Shown: in pieces, positions 33,326-41,952 of the stretch
Position numbering within the stretch: the stretch's first letter is position 1
How the letters are laid out: the number at the start of each line of letters is the position of its first letter
Source: Saccharothrix deserti
GTDB taxonomy: Bacteria > Actinomycetota > Actinomycetes > Mycobacteriales > Pseudonocardiaceae
Assembly: GCF_009769385.1 (NCBI RefSeq)
Contig: NZ_ML775960.1
Location: forward strand, 306,842-370,841
DNA length: 64,000 bases
Reading direction: 5' to 3'
Position numbers and translations under genes: made by a program
The notes under the pieces: model-generated
The model's input: only the letters and a program-made list of their open reading frames with translations
What the model was told of the DNA's origin: nothing
Databases searched by the model: none

Positions 33326-34378
33326 ATGTTGCGCGGAGCAGTGCTGGGCGTGGTGCGGACCACATGGGTGTCGATGTCGGCGGCGGTGCTCGTCGTGGCC
33401 GGGTTGGCGTGGACGACCTACGAGGACGTCGACACGGGGGTGCGGCGGTCGGGGGCGGTGCGTGCGGACGACGTGAAGTCGACGTCCGGGGTGAACGTGT
33501 TGGTGATGGGGTTGACCACGCGGCGGGATCTCGACGGCGGGGTGCCGTCGGACGAGGTGCTGGACGCTTTGCACGCCGGGGATGTGGATCGCGGCGGGTA
33601 CAACGCGAACACGTTGATCCTGTTGCACGTGCCGTCGGACGGTTCGGCGGCAACCGCCCTGTCCCTACCGCGAGACAACCACGCCACCCTGCTCGGCATC
33701 CCCGGCGGGCCGCAGCACGGAAAGGTGAAGGAGGCGTACGGGCGGGCGAAGGAGGCGGAGGAGCGCCGGTTGGTGGCCGATGGCGTGCGGCGTGCCCCGG
33801 CGGAGGTCGAGTGGCTGGGCCGTGAGGCGGGGCGTCGGGCGCAGGTGGAGACGGTGCGGTCGTTCCTCGGTGTGCCGGTGGATCACATCGCCGAGGTGAG
33901 CATGGTCAGCTTCTACCACTTGGCGGAGGCGTTGGGCGGGGTGGAGGTGTGCCTGAACGCGGCGACGTCGGATTCGTACTCGGGCGCGGACTTTTCGGCG
34001 GGTCGCCAGCACTTGACTGCACGCCAGGCGTTGGCATTCGTACGCCAACGGCACGGCCTGACAAACGGCGACCTGGACCGCACGCGCCGCCAACAGGCGT
34101 TCTTGAGCGCCGTACTGCACCGGATGCGTGAACAGGGCGTGAGTGCCCTGGGCCCCGTGGCAGAGGTGGCGAAACAAACCGTCGTGCTGTCGGAGGGCGC
34201 AGACATCCTGTCCCTGGTGCAGGGCGTCCCGGGCGTCAGTTTTCAAACGCTGCCCCTGGAGAGCAACCCCTCAGTCGACGCCCAACCCACAATCCGTGCC
34301 GCTGTAGCCTCAGCTCTCTCCCCCACCGGCTCATCCGGCGCCTCCGGCACACCACCCGCAATCCCCTGCGTGGACTGA
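33326..34378 (+). CDS. LytR-CpsA-Psr (LCP) family cell-envelope ligase
   Basis: 350 residues: an N-terminal signal-anchor (WVSMSAAVLVVAGLAW) and an extracytoplasmic LCP domain with VNVLVMGLTTRRD, NANTLILLHV, ALSLPRDNHATL and the Arg-rich segment TARQALAFVRQRHGLTNGDLDRTRRQQ. LCP enzymes transfer lipid-linked glycopolymers (teichoic acid, arabinogalactan) to peptidoglycan. The ATG at 33326 has GAGGGGG upstream. It diverges from the deacetylase/GT2 cluster, which also handles envelope polysaccharide, so the block looks like one functional unit. Confidence 0.92.
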   Translation: MLRGAVLGVVRTTWVSMSAAVLVVAGLAWTTYEDVDTGVRRSGAVRADDVKSTSGVNVLVMGLTTRRDLDGGVPSDEVLDALHAGDVDRGGYNANTLILLHVPSDGSAATALSLPRDNHATLLGIPGGPQHGKVKEAYGRAKEAEERRLVADGVRRAPAEVEWLGREAGRRAQVETVRSFLGVPVDHIAEVSMVSFYHLAEALGGVEVCLNAATSDSYSGADFSAGRQHLTARQALAFVRQRHGLTNGDLDRTRRQQAFLSAVLHRMREQGVSALGPVAEVAKQTVVLSEGADILSLVQGVPGVSFQTLPLESNPSVDAQPTIRAAVASALSPTGSSGASGTPPAIPCVD

Positions 34379-34466
34379 CCGGCTGCGCCGGATTTGAACC
34401 CAACTGGCCAGAGAGGGCCGCCTTGATGAAGTGAACACGAGAGCACAAGCCGCGACTGCGGGGCGA

Positions 34467-35126
34467 TCAGGGGATGAGTCGGCTGGTGTAGCCCGCTGCG
34501 ACCAGGCGGTCATAGGCTGTGCGCACTTCGGCGGGGATCTCTTGCGGAATGGCGTAACCGGCCTCGGCAAACACCGTGATCCGTTGGGTGTCTCCGACCA
34601 ACATGCCGATAACGAACTCTGCGTCACCAATCCCGGCAACATACTCGTCGATCGGCGGCCGGCGGGACGTACACACGATGTCCAGCTCGGGCCAGAGCTT
34701 CTTGCAGGTGGCGTAGGAGCGGCGCTCTTGGTACGGGCGGGAGATCAGCATTGCCGATGAGATTTCGACGCCGTTGTCCTGCAACACTTTCCGGCTGAAC
34801 TCGAAGTTCTCCGCCGTGTTCCTGGCCCGGGTCTCAATGGTGATCGCCTCGTCGGGCACGCCGTGCTCAAGCGCGTGTTCCCGATAGTGGACGGCTTCAC
34901 CACGCGGGAAGCGCTTGACAGTCGTTGGGGCATTCGCGCCGGTGAAGAGAAGCAGCGGAACCGCGCCTGCCTCGTACAGCTCGACGGCCCGTACGGCTAC
35001 TCCGATGTCGTGGCTGCCGAGACCGATCGCGATGTCGGCCGGGCGCACCCGGTGCTTCATGTCGTGGTACTCCCACAACGTCACGACGTCGGCGCGGTGC
35101 TCGTCCGGGATCACGGTGGAAGGCAC
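34467..35126 (-). CDS. YdcF family protein (DUF218), soluble
   Basis: 219 residues with the DUF218 pattern: IAIGLGSHDIGVAVRAVELYE, LLLFTGANAP, HALEHGVPDEAITIETRARNTAENF, AMLISRPYQERRSYATCKKLWP. It has no membrane anchor, unlike the second YdcF protein at 46.2 kb. GC content and third-position bias are visibly lower than in the neighbours, suggesting acquisition from elsewhere. Function unknown; ElyC/SanA relatives affect envelope maintenance. It lies between the LCP gene and tRNA-Met. Confidence 0.88.
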   Translation of the reverse strand: MPSTVIPDEHRADVVTLWEYHDMKHRVRPADIAIGLGSHDIGVAVRAVELYEAGAVPLLLFTGANAPTTVKRFPRGEAVHYREHALEHGVPDEAITIETRARNTAENFEFSRKVLQDNGVEISSAMLISRPYQERRSYATCKKLWPELDIVCTSRRPPIDEYVAGIGDAEFVIGMLVGDTQRITVFAEAGYAIPQEIPAEVRTAYDRLVAAGYTSRLIP

Positions 35127-35540
35127 TGGTGCTCAACCTCTCTCAGCGGTCAGTCCGGGAGTGGGCAGCTGCACGACCACTCGAAACGGCTCACAGCGTG
35201 AACTCGATCGGCACAGACGGTCATGCGGTCCGGTTCCAGTCCCCTGCAAAGTCAGGACGGCGAACTCTCCACACGGCGTTGCCGGACCTGACTTCCGTTC
35301 GACAAGGGGTATGCCCTCGACGTGCGCGTAGGCCGGACTGACGGCACGGCAGACAGCCGACCAACCCGCACTCCAAGGCCTCCACCACGAAGGACATCTA
35401 CATGACGCGCCGGGTCACCAGCCAAAAGGGCCGCTGGCGCGCTGGAGGCGGTTACAGGGGTACCCGGGCGCAAAGCGAGGGTTTCCATGGCGATGATCTT
35501 GGAGCGTGTCATCGCCACACACTCTGACCAGCGGAAACAG
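35127..35540. other. Gene-free stretch beside tRNA-Met
   Basis: About 410 bp without a convincing gene. Short open frames exist (for example GTG 35129 to 35341 on the plus strand), but their products match nothing and their codon bias is weak. Together with the lower-GC YdcF gene it looks like a decayed insertion on the 3' side of the tRNA. Confidence 0.55.
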
Positions 35541-35615
35541 TGGGGCGGGTGGGGTTCGAACCCACGACCTGACGGATTATGAGTCCGCTGCTCTGACCGG
35601 CTGAGCTACCGCCCC
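35541..35615 (-). tRNA. tRNA-Met (CAT anticodon)
   Basis: Full cloverleaf on the minus strand: acceptor GGGGCGG/CCGCCCC with discriminator A, D arm GCTC...GAGC, anticodon stem GCGGA/TCCGT with loop CTCATAA (anticodon CAT), and T arm GTGGG-TTCGAAC-CCCAC. No CCA is encoded. CAT also serves the lysidine-modified tRNA-Ile2, which I cannot exclude. Confidence 0.93.
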
Positions 35616-35701
35616 CTGACGTGCGGTTCTGGAGGGTACAGATCTGGTCCCCCCGCGTCTCGACAACCCGGTGCGGCGTGACCAAGCTGTGCACTCCAGG
35701 G

Positions 35702-36547
35702 CTACGGGGCTCCGAGGTCCGCTGGTCGGTAGCCCTTCGGGTAGCCGGGGTAGGTGCGGTTCTTCGGGTCGTTCGTCAGGCGTGGCGTCCTGCGGGGCGG
35801 GAGCATGCGGACGGTGTGGGCTCGTAGGTGTAAGGCCGCGTGGGCCAGGGCGGTCAGCCAGCGCGGTTGGGGGGTGAAGCCGAACGCCTTCAGCATGGGC
35901 CCGTCCAGCATCGCCAGCACGGCTCGGGACGTCAGCGCCCTCGGCACCGGGTACCAGGAGCAGAACAGGTCCAGTGTGTACTGGCCGATCCGGCGGTTCG
36001 TGTCGCTGTACGTGAAGTGCTCCGCCTCGTACGAACGCTTGAACGCCAGGTACGAGGAGTAGGTCGCCGGCAGCGACTTGATGCCCATCCGCGCACCCAC
36101 GGCCGAGTAGAAGTGGAACGCGGCCAGCCGCTCGTGGTCCGTCAACGGCCGCCAGCCGTACTGGGAGATCCACTCGATCGGATCAAAGATGAACGTCGAC
36201 AGCACGTACCGCATGTCGTCGTCCGAGATCTCGTACCGCCCGTGCAACCGGTTCACCACTCGCAGCGCCTCACGCCCGCGCGGCGAGTCGTAGCCGTGCT
36301 CCACCAGCTCCACCATCAGCAACGCCGTGTCGTCGTACCGCTTCTGCGGCCGCCGCTCGAACTCGCCCGTCTTGGCCAGCAGACCGGAGATCGACGGCAC
36401 GCAGTACGTCCTGAACAGCGCGAACTCCAACGACCGCAGGTAGTCCCACGGGAACTCGTACCCGGACGAGATGCGCATGATCTCGACGTGGTCGCGCTCG
36501 GGGTCCAGCGACGTGATCCGGCGGCGGTTGGCGAAGCGATCGGCCAT
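35702..36547 (-). CDS. Oxygenase MpaB family protein (DUF2236)
   Basis: A 281-residue all-helical protein with the family segments SGYEFPWDYLRSLEFALFRTYCVPSISGLLAKTG and RYVLSTFIFDPIEWISQYGWRPLTDHER. MpaB (mycophenolic acid oxidative cleavage) and latex-clearing-protein relatives bind heme b. The bacterial family members are mostly uncharacterised. The ATG at 36547 opens with MADRFANRRRI; the open frame further upstream runs towards tRNA-Asn and is not used. Monocistronic, lying between two tRNA genes. Confidence 0.85.
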   Translation of the reverse strand: MADRFANRRRITSLDPERDHVEIMRISSGYEFPWDYLRSLEFALFRTYCVPSISGLLAKTGEFERRPQKRYDDTALLMVELVEHGYDSPRGREALRVVNRLHGRYEISDDDMRYVLSTFIFDPIEWISQYGWRPLTDHERLAAFHFYSAVGARMGIKSLPATYSSYLAFKRSYEAEHFTYSDTNRRIGQYTLDLFCSWYPVPRALTSRAVLAMLDGPMLKAFGFTPQPRWLTALAHAALHLRAHTVRMLPPRRTPRLTNDPKNRTYPGYPKGYRPADLGAP

Positions 36548-36665
36548 GCGGATCAGCCTGCCCCAAGAAAGTCCCGAGCAGGGGTGACAATCGGGTGACA
36601 CGGGGGTACCCCGACCCCATGAGACGACAAAACCCCAGGTCACATGACCTGGGGCTGCCATCGCG

Positions 36666-36737
36666 CTCCCCCTACTGGATTCGAACCAGTAACCCTTCGA
36701 TTAACAGTCGAATGCTCTGCCGTTGAGCTAAGGGGGA
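36666..36737 (-). tRNA. tRNA-Asn (GTT anticodon)
   Basis: Cloverleaf on the minus strand: acceptor TCCCCCT/AGGGGGA with discriminator G, D arm GCTC...GAGC, anticodon stem TTCGA/TCGAA with loop CTGTTAA (anticodon GTT), and T arm ACTGG-TTCGAAT-CCAGT. No CCA is encoded. Confidence 0.95.
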
Positions 36738-36872
36738 ATGTTCTGTTGTAGGCCGGGCCTCTCGGCCCGACAGGATGTAACTCTAGCGCATCCGGAACAG
36801 TGCTCGCGCACACCCCCTGCCCTTGCGGTAGGAAGGTTTGTGACCAGGCACGATCGGAGGAGAGGACACCTC

Positions 36873-37103
36873 ATGAAGGGCATCCTGCTCGGCGCCGCCG
36901 TCGGCTACGTCCTAGGGGCGCGCGCCGGACGTGAGCGCTACGACCAGATCGTGCGCGCCTACCGCGCCATGGCCGACCACCCGGCCGTCCAGGGCGCGGC
37001 CGGCATCGTCCGCGCGAAGGTGAGTGAGAAGACCGGGTTCGGCCGTCACCAGCCGCACGCCAACGGCCACCGACGCGATCCCGTCATCCCGCGCGCCAAC
37101 TAG
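36873..37103 (+). CDS. Small YtxH-like protein
   Basis: 76 residues: a glycine-rich hydrophobic N-terminus (MKGILLGAAVGYVLGARAGRERYDQI) followed by a helical, basic tail. The GxxxGYVLGxRAGRERY start is common in small actinobacterial membrane-associated YtxH-like proteins of unknown function. The ATG is backed by GGAGGAGAGG 8 bp upstream. It ends at a bidirectional terminator shared with the convergent methyltransferase. Confidence 0.82.
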   Translation: MKGILLGAAVGYVLGARAGRERYDQIVRAYRAMADHPAVQGAAGIVRAKVSEKTGFGRHQPHANGHRRDPVIPRAN

Positions 37104-37133
37104 GGCCGATCAGAGACGACCAGAGCCGACGCC

Positions 37134-37163
37134 GTGGCCGCCCCCGACGAAGGGGGCGGCCAC
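37134..37163. terminator. Bidirectional terminator
   Basis: GTGGCCGCCCCC (37134-37145) pairs perfectly with GGGGGCGGCCAC (37152-37163) around GACGAA. It lies between convergent genes and serves both. Confidence 0.85.
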
Positions 37164-37164
37164 G

Positions 37165-37917
37165 TCACGGCATGCGGGCTACGGCGAAGACACGGCGGAA
37201 CGGGAACCACGTCGTGCCGTCCGCCCGCCGCGGGTACGCCTCGCGCAGCATCGGCGCCAGTTGCGCCCGGAACGCCGCCCACTCCCCGTCGTCCAACGCC
37301 GCACGGATCGGCCGCAGCGCCGTACCGCTGACCCACTCCAGCACGGCGTCCTCCCCCTCCAGCCGTTGCACGTACGTCGTCTCCCACGCGTCGACAGAGG
37401 CAGAACAGCCGGCCAGCACGTCCGCGTACCCCTCCGGGTCGAGCACCGGCGACAGCCGCATCAGCCCGCGCAACGCCGGCCACGACGCGTCCACCAGCGA
37501 CCGCACCAACTCGTGCGACGGCCCGGCGAAGTTCCCCGGCACCTGCATCGCCAGCCACGCGCCGGACGGCAGCGCCCGCACCCACTTCCGCAGCAGGTCC
37601 TCGTGCCCCGGCACCCACTGCAGCACCGCGTTGGTCACCACCACGTCGGTGTCCGGCGCGGGCTCCCACGACGCCACGTCGCCCACCCGCGCGCCGACCC
37701 CGCGTGCCCGCGCCGCCGAGACCATCTCCGGTGACGAGTCCAACGCCTCCACCACCGCCGACGGCCACCGCTCGGACACCGAGGACGTCAGGTTCCCCGG
37801 CCCGCAGCCCAGGTCCACCACCCGTCGCGGTGACGCGGCCCCGACGCGCGCCACCAACTCGTGGAACGGCCGCGACCGGTGGTCGGCGAACGCCAGGTAC
37901 TTCCCCGGATCCCACAT
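37165..37917 (-). CDS. tam: Trans-aconitate 2-methyltransferase
   Basis: 250 residues. The N-terminus MWDPGKYLAFADHRSRPFHEL is diagnostic of Tam; the SAM motif is VVDLGCGPGNLT and post-I motif VEALDSSPEM, followed by TNAVLQWVPGHEDLL. It methylates trans-aconitate, a spontaneous and inhibitory by-product of the TCA cycle. Monocistronic. Two 16-bp palindromes lie 21-55 bp upstream and may regulate it. Confidence 0.93.
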   Translation of the reverse strand: MWDPGKYLAFADHRSRPFHELVARVGAASPRRVVDLGCGPGNLTSSVSERWPSAVVEALDSSPEMVSAARARGVGARVGDVASWEPAPDTDVVVTNAVLQWVPGHEDLLRKWVRALPSGAWLAMQVPGNFAGPSHELVRSLVDASWPALRGLMRLSPVLDPEGYADVLAGCSASVDAWETTYVQRLEGEDAVLEWVSGTALRPIRAALDDGEWAAFRAQLAPMLREAYPRRADGTTWFPFRRVFAVARMP

Positions 37918-37937
37918 ACCCAGAACACCCCAAGTAA

Positions 37938-37972
37938 CAGTACGGACGTACTGCTACAGTACGCGCGTACTG
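37938..37972. promoter_or_regulatory. Twin 16-bp palindromes upstream of tam
   Basis: CAGTACGGACGTACTG (37938-37953, one mismatched centre pair) and the perfect palindrome CAGTACGCGCGTACTG (37957-37972) are separated by CTA, so they repeat every 19 bp. The sequence looks like a TetR-type double operator. No regulator gene is adjacent, so the controlling protein is encoded elsewhere. Confidence 0.7.
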
Positions 37973-37979
37973 CTGAGAA

Positions 37980-38504
37980 TCAAGAGTCGGCACGCAGCCG
38001 AGCGATCTTCGCCGCCACCGACGCCGCGATCTCCCGGACCCGCTCCACATCGGTCCCCGGATCCGGCCGCACCTGCAGCACGACCCCGTCCCGCCCGGTG
38101 ACCTTGCGCTGGACGAACCACGCCCCGGCCGTCTTGTTGTGTTCCCGGGACTTGATCGACGCCGTCACCCGCGCGTGCACGACCTCGGGCACCTTGCCCG
38201 GCGACTCCAGCACGAACCGCTGCGGCACCAGGTCGCGCAGCAGCACGGCCTCACCAGCCATTCCGTCCTCGACCGCCTCGATCACCGACAACGCGTTCCC
38301 GCTCCACGTCGCCTTGCTGATCAGGTGCCACCCGACCCGGCGCGGACCGGACTGCCCCGGATCCGGCAACCACAGCCCGGACGTGGTCGCCACCAGCCAC
38401 GACGACCCGACCGCGGCCGACGCCAGCACGTGCTCGTCGGCCTCCAGCGAACCGGTGAACCCCTCCGGCGCACCCGAGCCGAACAACCTCCGGAACAGCC
38501 CCAT
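37980..38504 (-). CDS. Hypothetical protein downstream of dnaG
   Basis: 174 residues: MGLFRRLFGSGAPEGFTGSLEADEHVLASAAV, then a beta-rich region with HLISKATWSGNALSVIEA and a C-terminal helix (VREIAASVAAKIARL). Proteins of this kind follow dnaG in related actinomycetes; no function is known to me. The ATG overlaps the dnaG stop by one base (TGATG), so it is co-translated with primase. Cytoplasmic. Confidence 0.85.
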   Translation of the reverse strand: MGLFRRLFGSGAPEGFTGSLEADEHVLASAAVGSSWLVATTSGLWLPDPGQSGPRRVGWHLISKATWSGNALSVIEAVEDGMAGEAVLLRDLVPQRFVLESPGKVPEVVHARVTASIKSREHNKTAGAWFVQRKVTGRDGVVLQVRPDPGTDVERVREIAASVAAKIARLRADS

Positions 38505-40399
38505 CACAGCCCGCCCGCCGCTTGTTGCCCCAACGCCTTGTGGTAGTCCTCCAGCGCGATGAGGTCGCCGAACAGCGCCCGGTACTCGTCGGGCTCCTCC
38601 ACCGGCGACACCCGCCGCAGCCGCGACTTGATCTCGGTGATCTGCCCGGACACCAGGATCTGCTGCAACCGCGCCAGCACGCCCTGCACGTACCGGTACT
38701 CGTCGTCCGCCTTGACCCGCAGGGCCTCCACGGACAACTCGGTCAGCACCGACCGCACGGCCTGCTGCCGGCACGCCTGCGACACCGCGTCCAGGAACGC
38801 CGGACCCGACAGCCCCGAGGACGCCCCACCGGCCTCCCGGATCGCCTGGTGCAACGCCAGGTACGCGGGGTGCGTGAACGCCTCGTCGGGCAGCGAGTCG
38901 TAGTACGGCCCGGCCATCTCCGGCAGCTGCAGCGCCGCCTTCAACGCCTCCCGCTGCGCCCACAACGCCGGGTCACGCGGGTCCGGGCGCGGCGGCCCGT
39001 CGACGTCCACCGCCAGCGCGCCCTGGTTCGGGTCGACCGGCGCCGAACGCCGCGAAGGAGCGGGAGCACGGCCGTTCGCCGTCTCACGCACCCGGCGCAC
39101 CACGGCCGACTCGTCCTCCCAGCCGACCCACCACGCCAACCGCGTCGCGTAACCGTCCCGCTTGGCCCGGTCCTTGATCTGCGCCACGAACGGCACCATC
39201 GTCTTCAGCGCCTCGACCCGGCCGTCCACCGAGTCCAGGTCGTAGTCGCGCAGCCGGGTCTTGATGGCGAACTCGAACAGCGGCGTGCGCCGGGCCACCA
39301 GGTCCCGCACCGCCACGTCGCCCTTGGCCTGGCGCAGCTCGCACGGGTCCATGCCGTCCGGCGCGATCGCGATGTAGGTCTGCGCGGAGAACGCCTGCTC
39401 GCCCTCGAACGCCTTCAGCGCCGCCTTCTGGCCCGCCGCGTCGCCGTCGAACGTGAAGATCACCTCGCCGTTGAGCGAGTCGTCGATCAACAGCCGCCGC
39501 AGCACGTTCATGTGGTCGGCGCCGAACGCCGTGCCGCACGACGCGACCGCCGTCGGCACGCCGGCCAGGTGCATGGCCATCACGTCGGTGTAGCCCTCGA
39601 CCACCACGGCCTGCCTGCGCTTGGCGATCTCCCGCTTGGCCAGGTCCAGCCCGAACAGCACCTGGGACTTCTTGTAGATCGGGCTCTCGCTGGTGTTGAG
39701 GTACTTGGCCTGGATCGGGTCGTCGTCGAAGATCCGGCGCGCGCCGAACCCGACGACCTCGCCGCCCATGTCCCGGATCGGCCACAGCAGCCGGCGGTGG
39801 AACCGGTCGATCGGCCCCTGCCTGCCCTCCTTGGTCAGCTGGGACTTGATCAGCTCGGTCAGCTCGAACCCGCGCCCGAGCAGGTGCTTGGTGAGCTTGT
39901 CCCAGCCGCCGGGCGCGAAACCGCAGCCGAACTGCCTGGCCGCGGCCTCGTCGAAACCGCGTTCGGCCAGGAACTCCCGCGCGGCCAACGCGTCCGGCGA
40001 CGACAGCTGCTCGGCGTAGAACTCGGCGGCGACCTTGTGCGCCTCGATGAGCCTGCTGCGGGTGCCGCGGTCGCGCTGGACGGTCGCGCCGCCGCCCTCG
40101 TAGGTCAGCTGGATGCCCGCCCGGTCGGCCAGCCGCTCGACGGCCTCCACGAAACCGAGGTGTTCGATCTTCATCACGAACGCGATGACGTCGCCGCCCT
40201 CGCCGCAACCGAAGCAGTGGAACGTGCCGTGCGAGGGGCGGACGTTGAACGACGGCGACTTCTCGTCGTGGAACGGGCACAGGCCCTTCAGCGCGCCGGC
40301 GCCGGCCCCGCGCAGGGAGACGTGGTCGCCCACGACTTCGTCGATCCGGCTCCGGTCACGCACCAACGCGATGTCGCTTTCCCGGATGCGTCCTGCCAC
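38504..40399 (-). CDS. dnaG: DNA primase
   Basis: 631 residues. The CHC2 zinc finger (CPFHDEKSPSFNVRPSH...CFGCG) sits at about 40-65. The Toprim domain has VVEGYTDVMAMH and FTFDGDAAGQKAALKAF, followed by a DnaB-binding C-terminal domain. It synthesises RNA primers for replication at the fork. The GTG at 40399 (VAGRIRESDIALVRDRS) is chosen as the conserved N-terminus; the open frame continues upstream but overlaps the divergent sigma gene. It leads a small operon with the following hypothetical gene. Confidence 0.97.
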   Translation of the reverse strand: MAGRIRESDIALVRDRSRIDEVVGDHVSLRGAGAGALKGLCPFHDEKSPSFNVRPSHGTFHCFGCGEGGDVIAFVMKIEHLGFVEAVERLADRAGIQLTYEGGGATVQRDRGTRSRLIEAHKVAAEFYAEQLSSPDALAAREFLAERGFDEAAARQFGCGFAPGGWDKLTKHLLGRGFELTELIKSQLTKEGRQGPIDRFHRRLLWPIRDMGGEVVGFGARRIFDDDPIQAKYLNTSESPIYKKSQVLFGLDLAKREIAKRRQAVVVEGYTDVMAMHLAGVPTAVASCGTAFGADHMNVLRRLLIDDSLNGEVIFTFDGDAAGQKAALKAFEGEQAFSAQTYIAIAPDGMDPCELRQAKGDVAVRDLVARRTPLFEFAIKTRLRDYDLDSVDGRVEALKTMVPFVAQIKDRAKRDGYATRLAWWVGWEDESAVVRRVRETANGRAPAPSRRSAPVDPNQGALAVDVDGPPRPDPRDPALWAQREALKAALQLPEMAGPYYDSLPDEAFTHPAYLALHQAIREAGGASSGLSGPAFLDAVSQACRQQAVRSVLTELSVEALRVKADDEYRYVQGVLARLQQILVSGQITEIKSRLRRVSPVEEPDEYRALFGDLIALEDYHKALGQQAAGGL

Positions 40400-40427
40400 G
40401 TCGAGCGAGTCTAGTGCTGGCAGACTG

Positions 40428-41357
40428 GTGCTCGTGACCGCAGGCGAGGAGACCCCGGCAGCAGCCGAGCAGACCCTGGCCTCGACCTTCACCGGCCACC
40501 GCTCCCACCTCGTCGGGGTGGCCTACCGGCTCACCGGGAGCGTCGCGGACGCCGAGGACGCGGTGCAGGAGGCGTGGCTGCGGCTGACCGGTCTCAGCGC
40601 GGAAGCCCAGGCGGGCATCCGGGACCTGCGGGGCTGGCTGACCACGGTGGTGGGTCGGATCTGCCTGGACCGGCTGCGGTCGGCGGCGGTGCGGCGGGAG
40701 CGGTACGTCGGGCAGTGGCTGCCCGAGCCGTTGATCACCTCCGGTGAGGACGACCCGTTGGACGCGGTGGTGCGCGACGACGGCGTGCGGATGGCGGCAC
40801 TGGTGGTGCTGGACCGGCTCACGCCCGAGCAGCGGGTGGCGTTCGTGCTGCACGACGCGTTCGACGTGCCGTTCGCGGAGATCGCCGACGCGTTGGGCTG
40901 CACGGTCGCCACGGCCCGCCAGCACGCCTCGCGGGGCCGTCGGGCGGCGGCCGAGGCCGAGCCGCCGCCGCGGGTGGCGTTGGAGGAGCAGCGCGAGCTC
41001 CTGGAACGGTTCCTCGAAGCACTGGCCTCCGGTGACGTGGAGGCGGTGGTCGGCTTGCTGCACCCGGACGTGGTGTTCGTCGGCGACGCGGGCGGCAAGA
41101 CCAGGACCGCCGTCAACGTGGTCAGCGGCAGGGAGAAGGTGGCCCGCTTCCTGTTCGGCCTGCTGCGCAAGTACGGCGGCGCGCCGACCGGGCTGCCCGT
41201 GCTGGTCAACGGCGACCTCGGGCTGCTGTTCCCGGCCCAGGGCGAGGTCGCCGCGCGGGTCAGCGCGTTCGCGGTGCGGGACGGCGTGGTGGCCGGCGTG
41301 TACGACATGGCGAACCCGGACAAGCTCGGCCACGTGCCGTTCCCCGAGAACGCCTAG
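40428..41357 (+). CDS. sigJ: ECF41 sigma factor (SigJ-type)
   Basis: 309 residues: sigma region 2 (about 20-85, HLVGVAYRLTGSVADAEDAVQEAWLRL), a linker with WLPEP (97-101), sigma region 4 (about 125-180) and a SnoaL-like C-terminal extension of about 120 residues. The extension carries DAGGK (220-224, the ECF41 DGGGR position) and NPDKL (296-300). WLPEP, DGGGR and NPDKL are the signature motifs of ECF41, whose extension, not an anti-sigma factor, controls activity. A second GTG at 40434 is an alternative start. It is convergent with its likely target gene, overlapping by 4 bp, and diverges from dnaG by 28 bp. Confidence 0.93.
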   Translation: MLVTAGEETPAAAEQTLASTFTGHRSHLVGVAYRLTGSVADAEDAVQEAWLRLTGLSAEAQAGIRDLRGWLTTVVGRICLDRLRSAAVRRERYVGQWLPEPLITSGEDDPLDAVVRDDGVRMAALVVLDRLTPEQRVAFVLHDAFDVPFAEIADALGCTVATARQHASRGRRAAAEAEPPPRVALEEQRELLERFLEALASGDVEAVVGLLHPDVVFVGDAGGKTRTAVNVVSGREKVARFLFGLLRKYGGAPTGLPVLVNGDLGLLFPAQGEVAARVSAFAVRDGVVAGVYDMANPDKLGHVPFPENA

Positions 41358-41920
41358 GGCAGCGGCACCAGGCACGCGTCGCCCGAGGTGAACCCCTGGT
41401 CGGTGATGCCGAACGCCGAGTTGAACCGGCCGCGCTGGTTCTCCAGCGCGATCAGGTAGGTCAGCTCCACCAGGCCCTTGTGCCCCAGCCGCCGGTCCAG
41501 TTCGGCGACCTGCTCGTCGGTGACGGCGGTGGGCGTCTCGGTCATCGCGTCGGCGTAGGCGAGGGCCAGCTTCTCCAGCTCGGTGTACTTGTCGGAGTTC
41601 CGGTAGTCGTGGATCTCCTTGAGCCGGTCGACGTCCAGGCCCTCGTGCTTGATCAGCATGGTGCCGAAGTCGACGCACCACGAGCAGCCGAGCTTCACCG
41701 CGGTCGCGTAGACCACCAGTTCCCGCAACGACACCGGCAACGTCGTGGCCGCCTTCTCCACACCCAACTCGTGCCGCGCACCGGCCATGAACAGCCTCGG
41801 GTGGTGGGCCGACACCGTGAACGGCTCGGGCACCGCGCCGTACCGGCGTTCGGCGAACCGGTAGACGAGCTTCAGCAGCGGGTTGGCCTGCTTGGTCGTG
41901 ACGACCGGGATCCTGGGCAT
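41354..41920 (-). CDS. Carboxymuconolactone decarboxylase family protein
   Basis: A 188-residue AhpD-like protein with the redox motif CSWC in VKLGCSWCVDFGTML, plus LRELVVYATA and the C-terminal ENQRGRFNSAFGI. Members act as alkylhydroperoxidases or decarboxylases. It is the classic neighbour and target of ECF41 sigma factors. An ECF41-type promoter lies 33-59 bp upstream, and GAGGAGGGG provides the ribosome-binding site. The 3' end overlaps the sigma gene by 4 bp in convergent orientation. Confidence 0.92.
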   Translation of the reverse strand: MPRIPVVTTKQANPLLKLVYRFAERRYGAVPEPFTVSAHHPRLFMAGARHELGVEKAATTLPVSLRELVVYATAVKLGCSWCVDFGTMLIKHEGLDVDRLKEIHDYRNSDKYTELEKLALAYADAMTETPTAVTDEQVAELDRRLGHKGLVELTYLIALENQRGRFNSAFGITDQGFTSGDACLVPLP

Positions 41921-41952
41921 GTCCCCTCCTCGTTTCGGGTCTTCACCCGGTG

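Noticed and set aside
34380..34440. tRNA-like sequence GGGTTCAAATCC on the minus strand
   Set aside because: Only a T-loop-like segment is present; the T stem does not pair fully and no anticodon or acceptor arms were found, so it is not called as a tRNA gene.
35129..35341. Plus-strand 70-codon frame beside tRNA-Met
   Set aside because: No recognisable family, weak codon bias and no ribosome-binding site.
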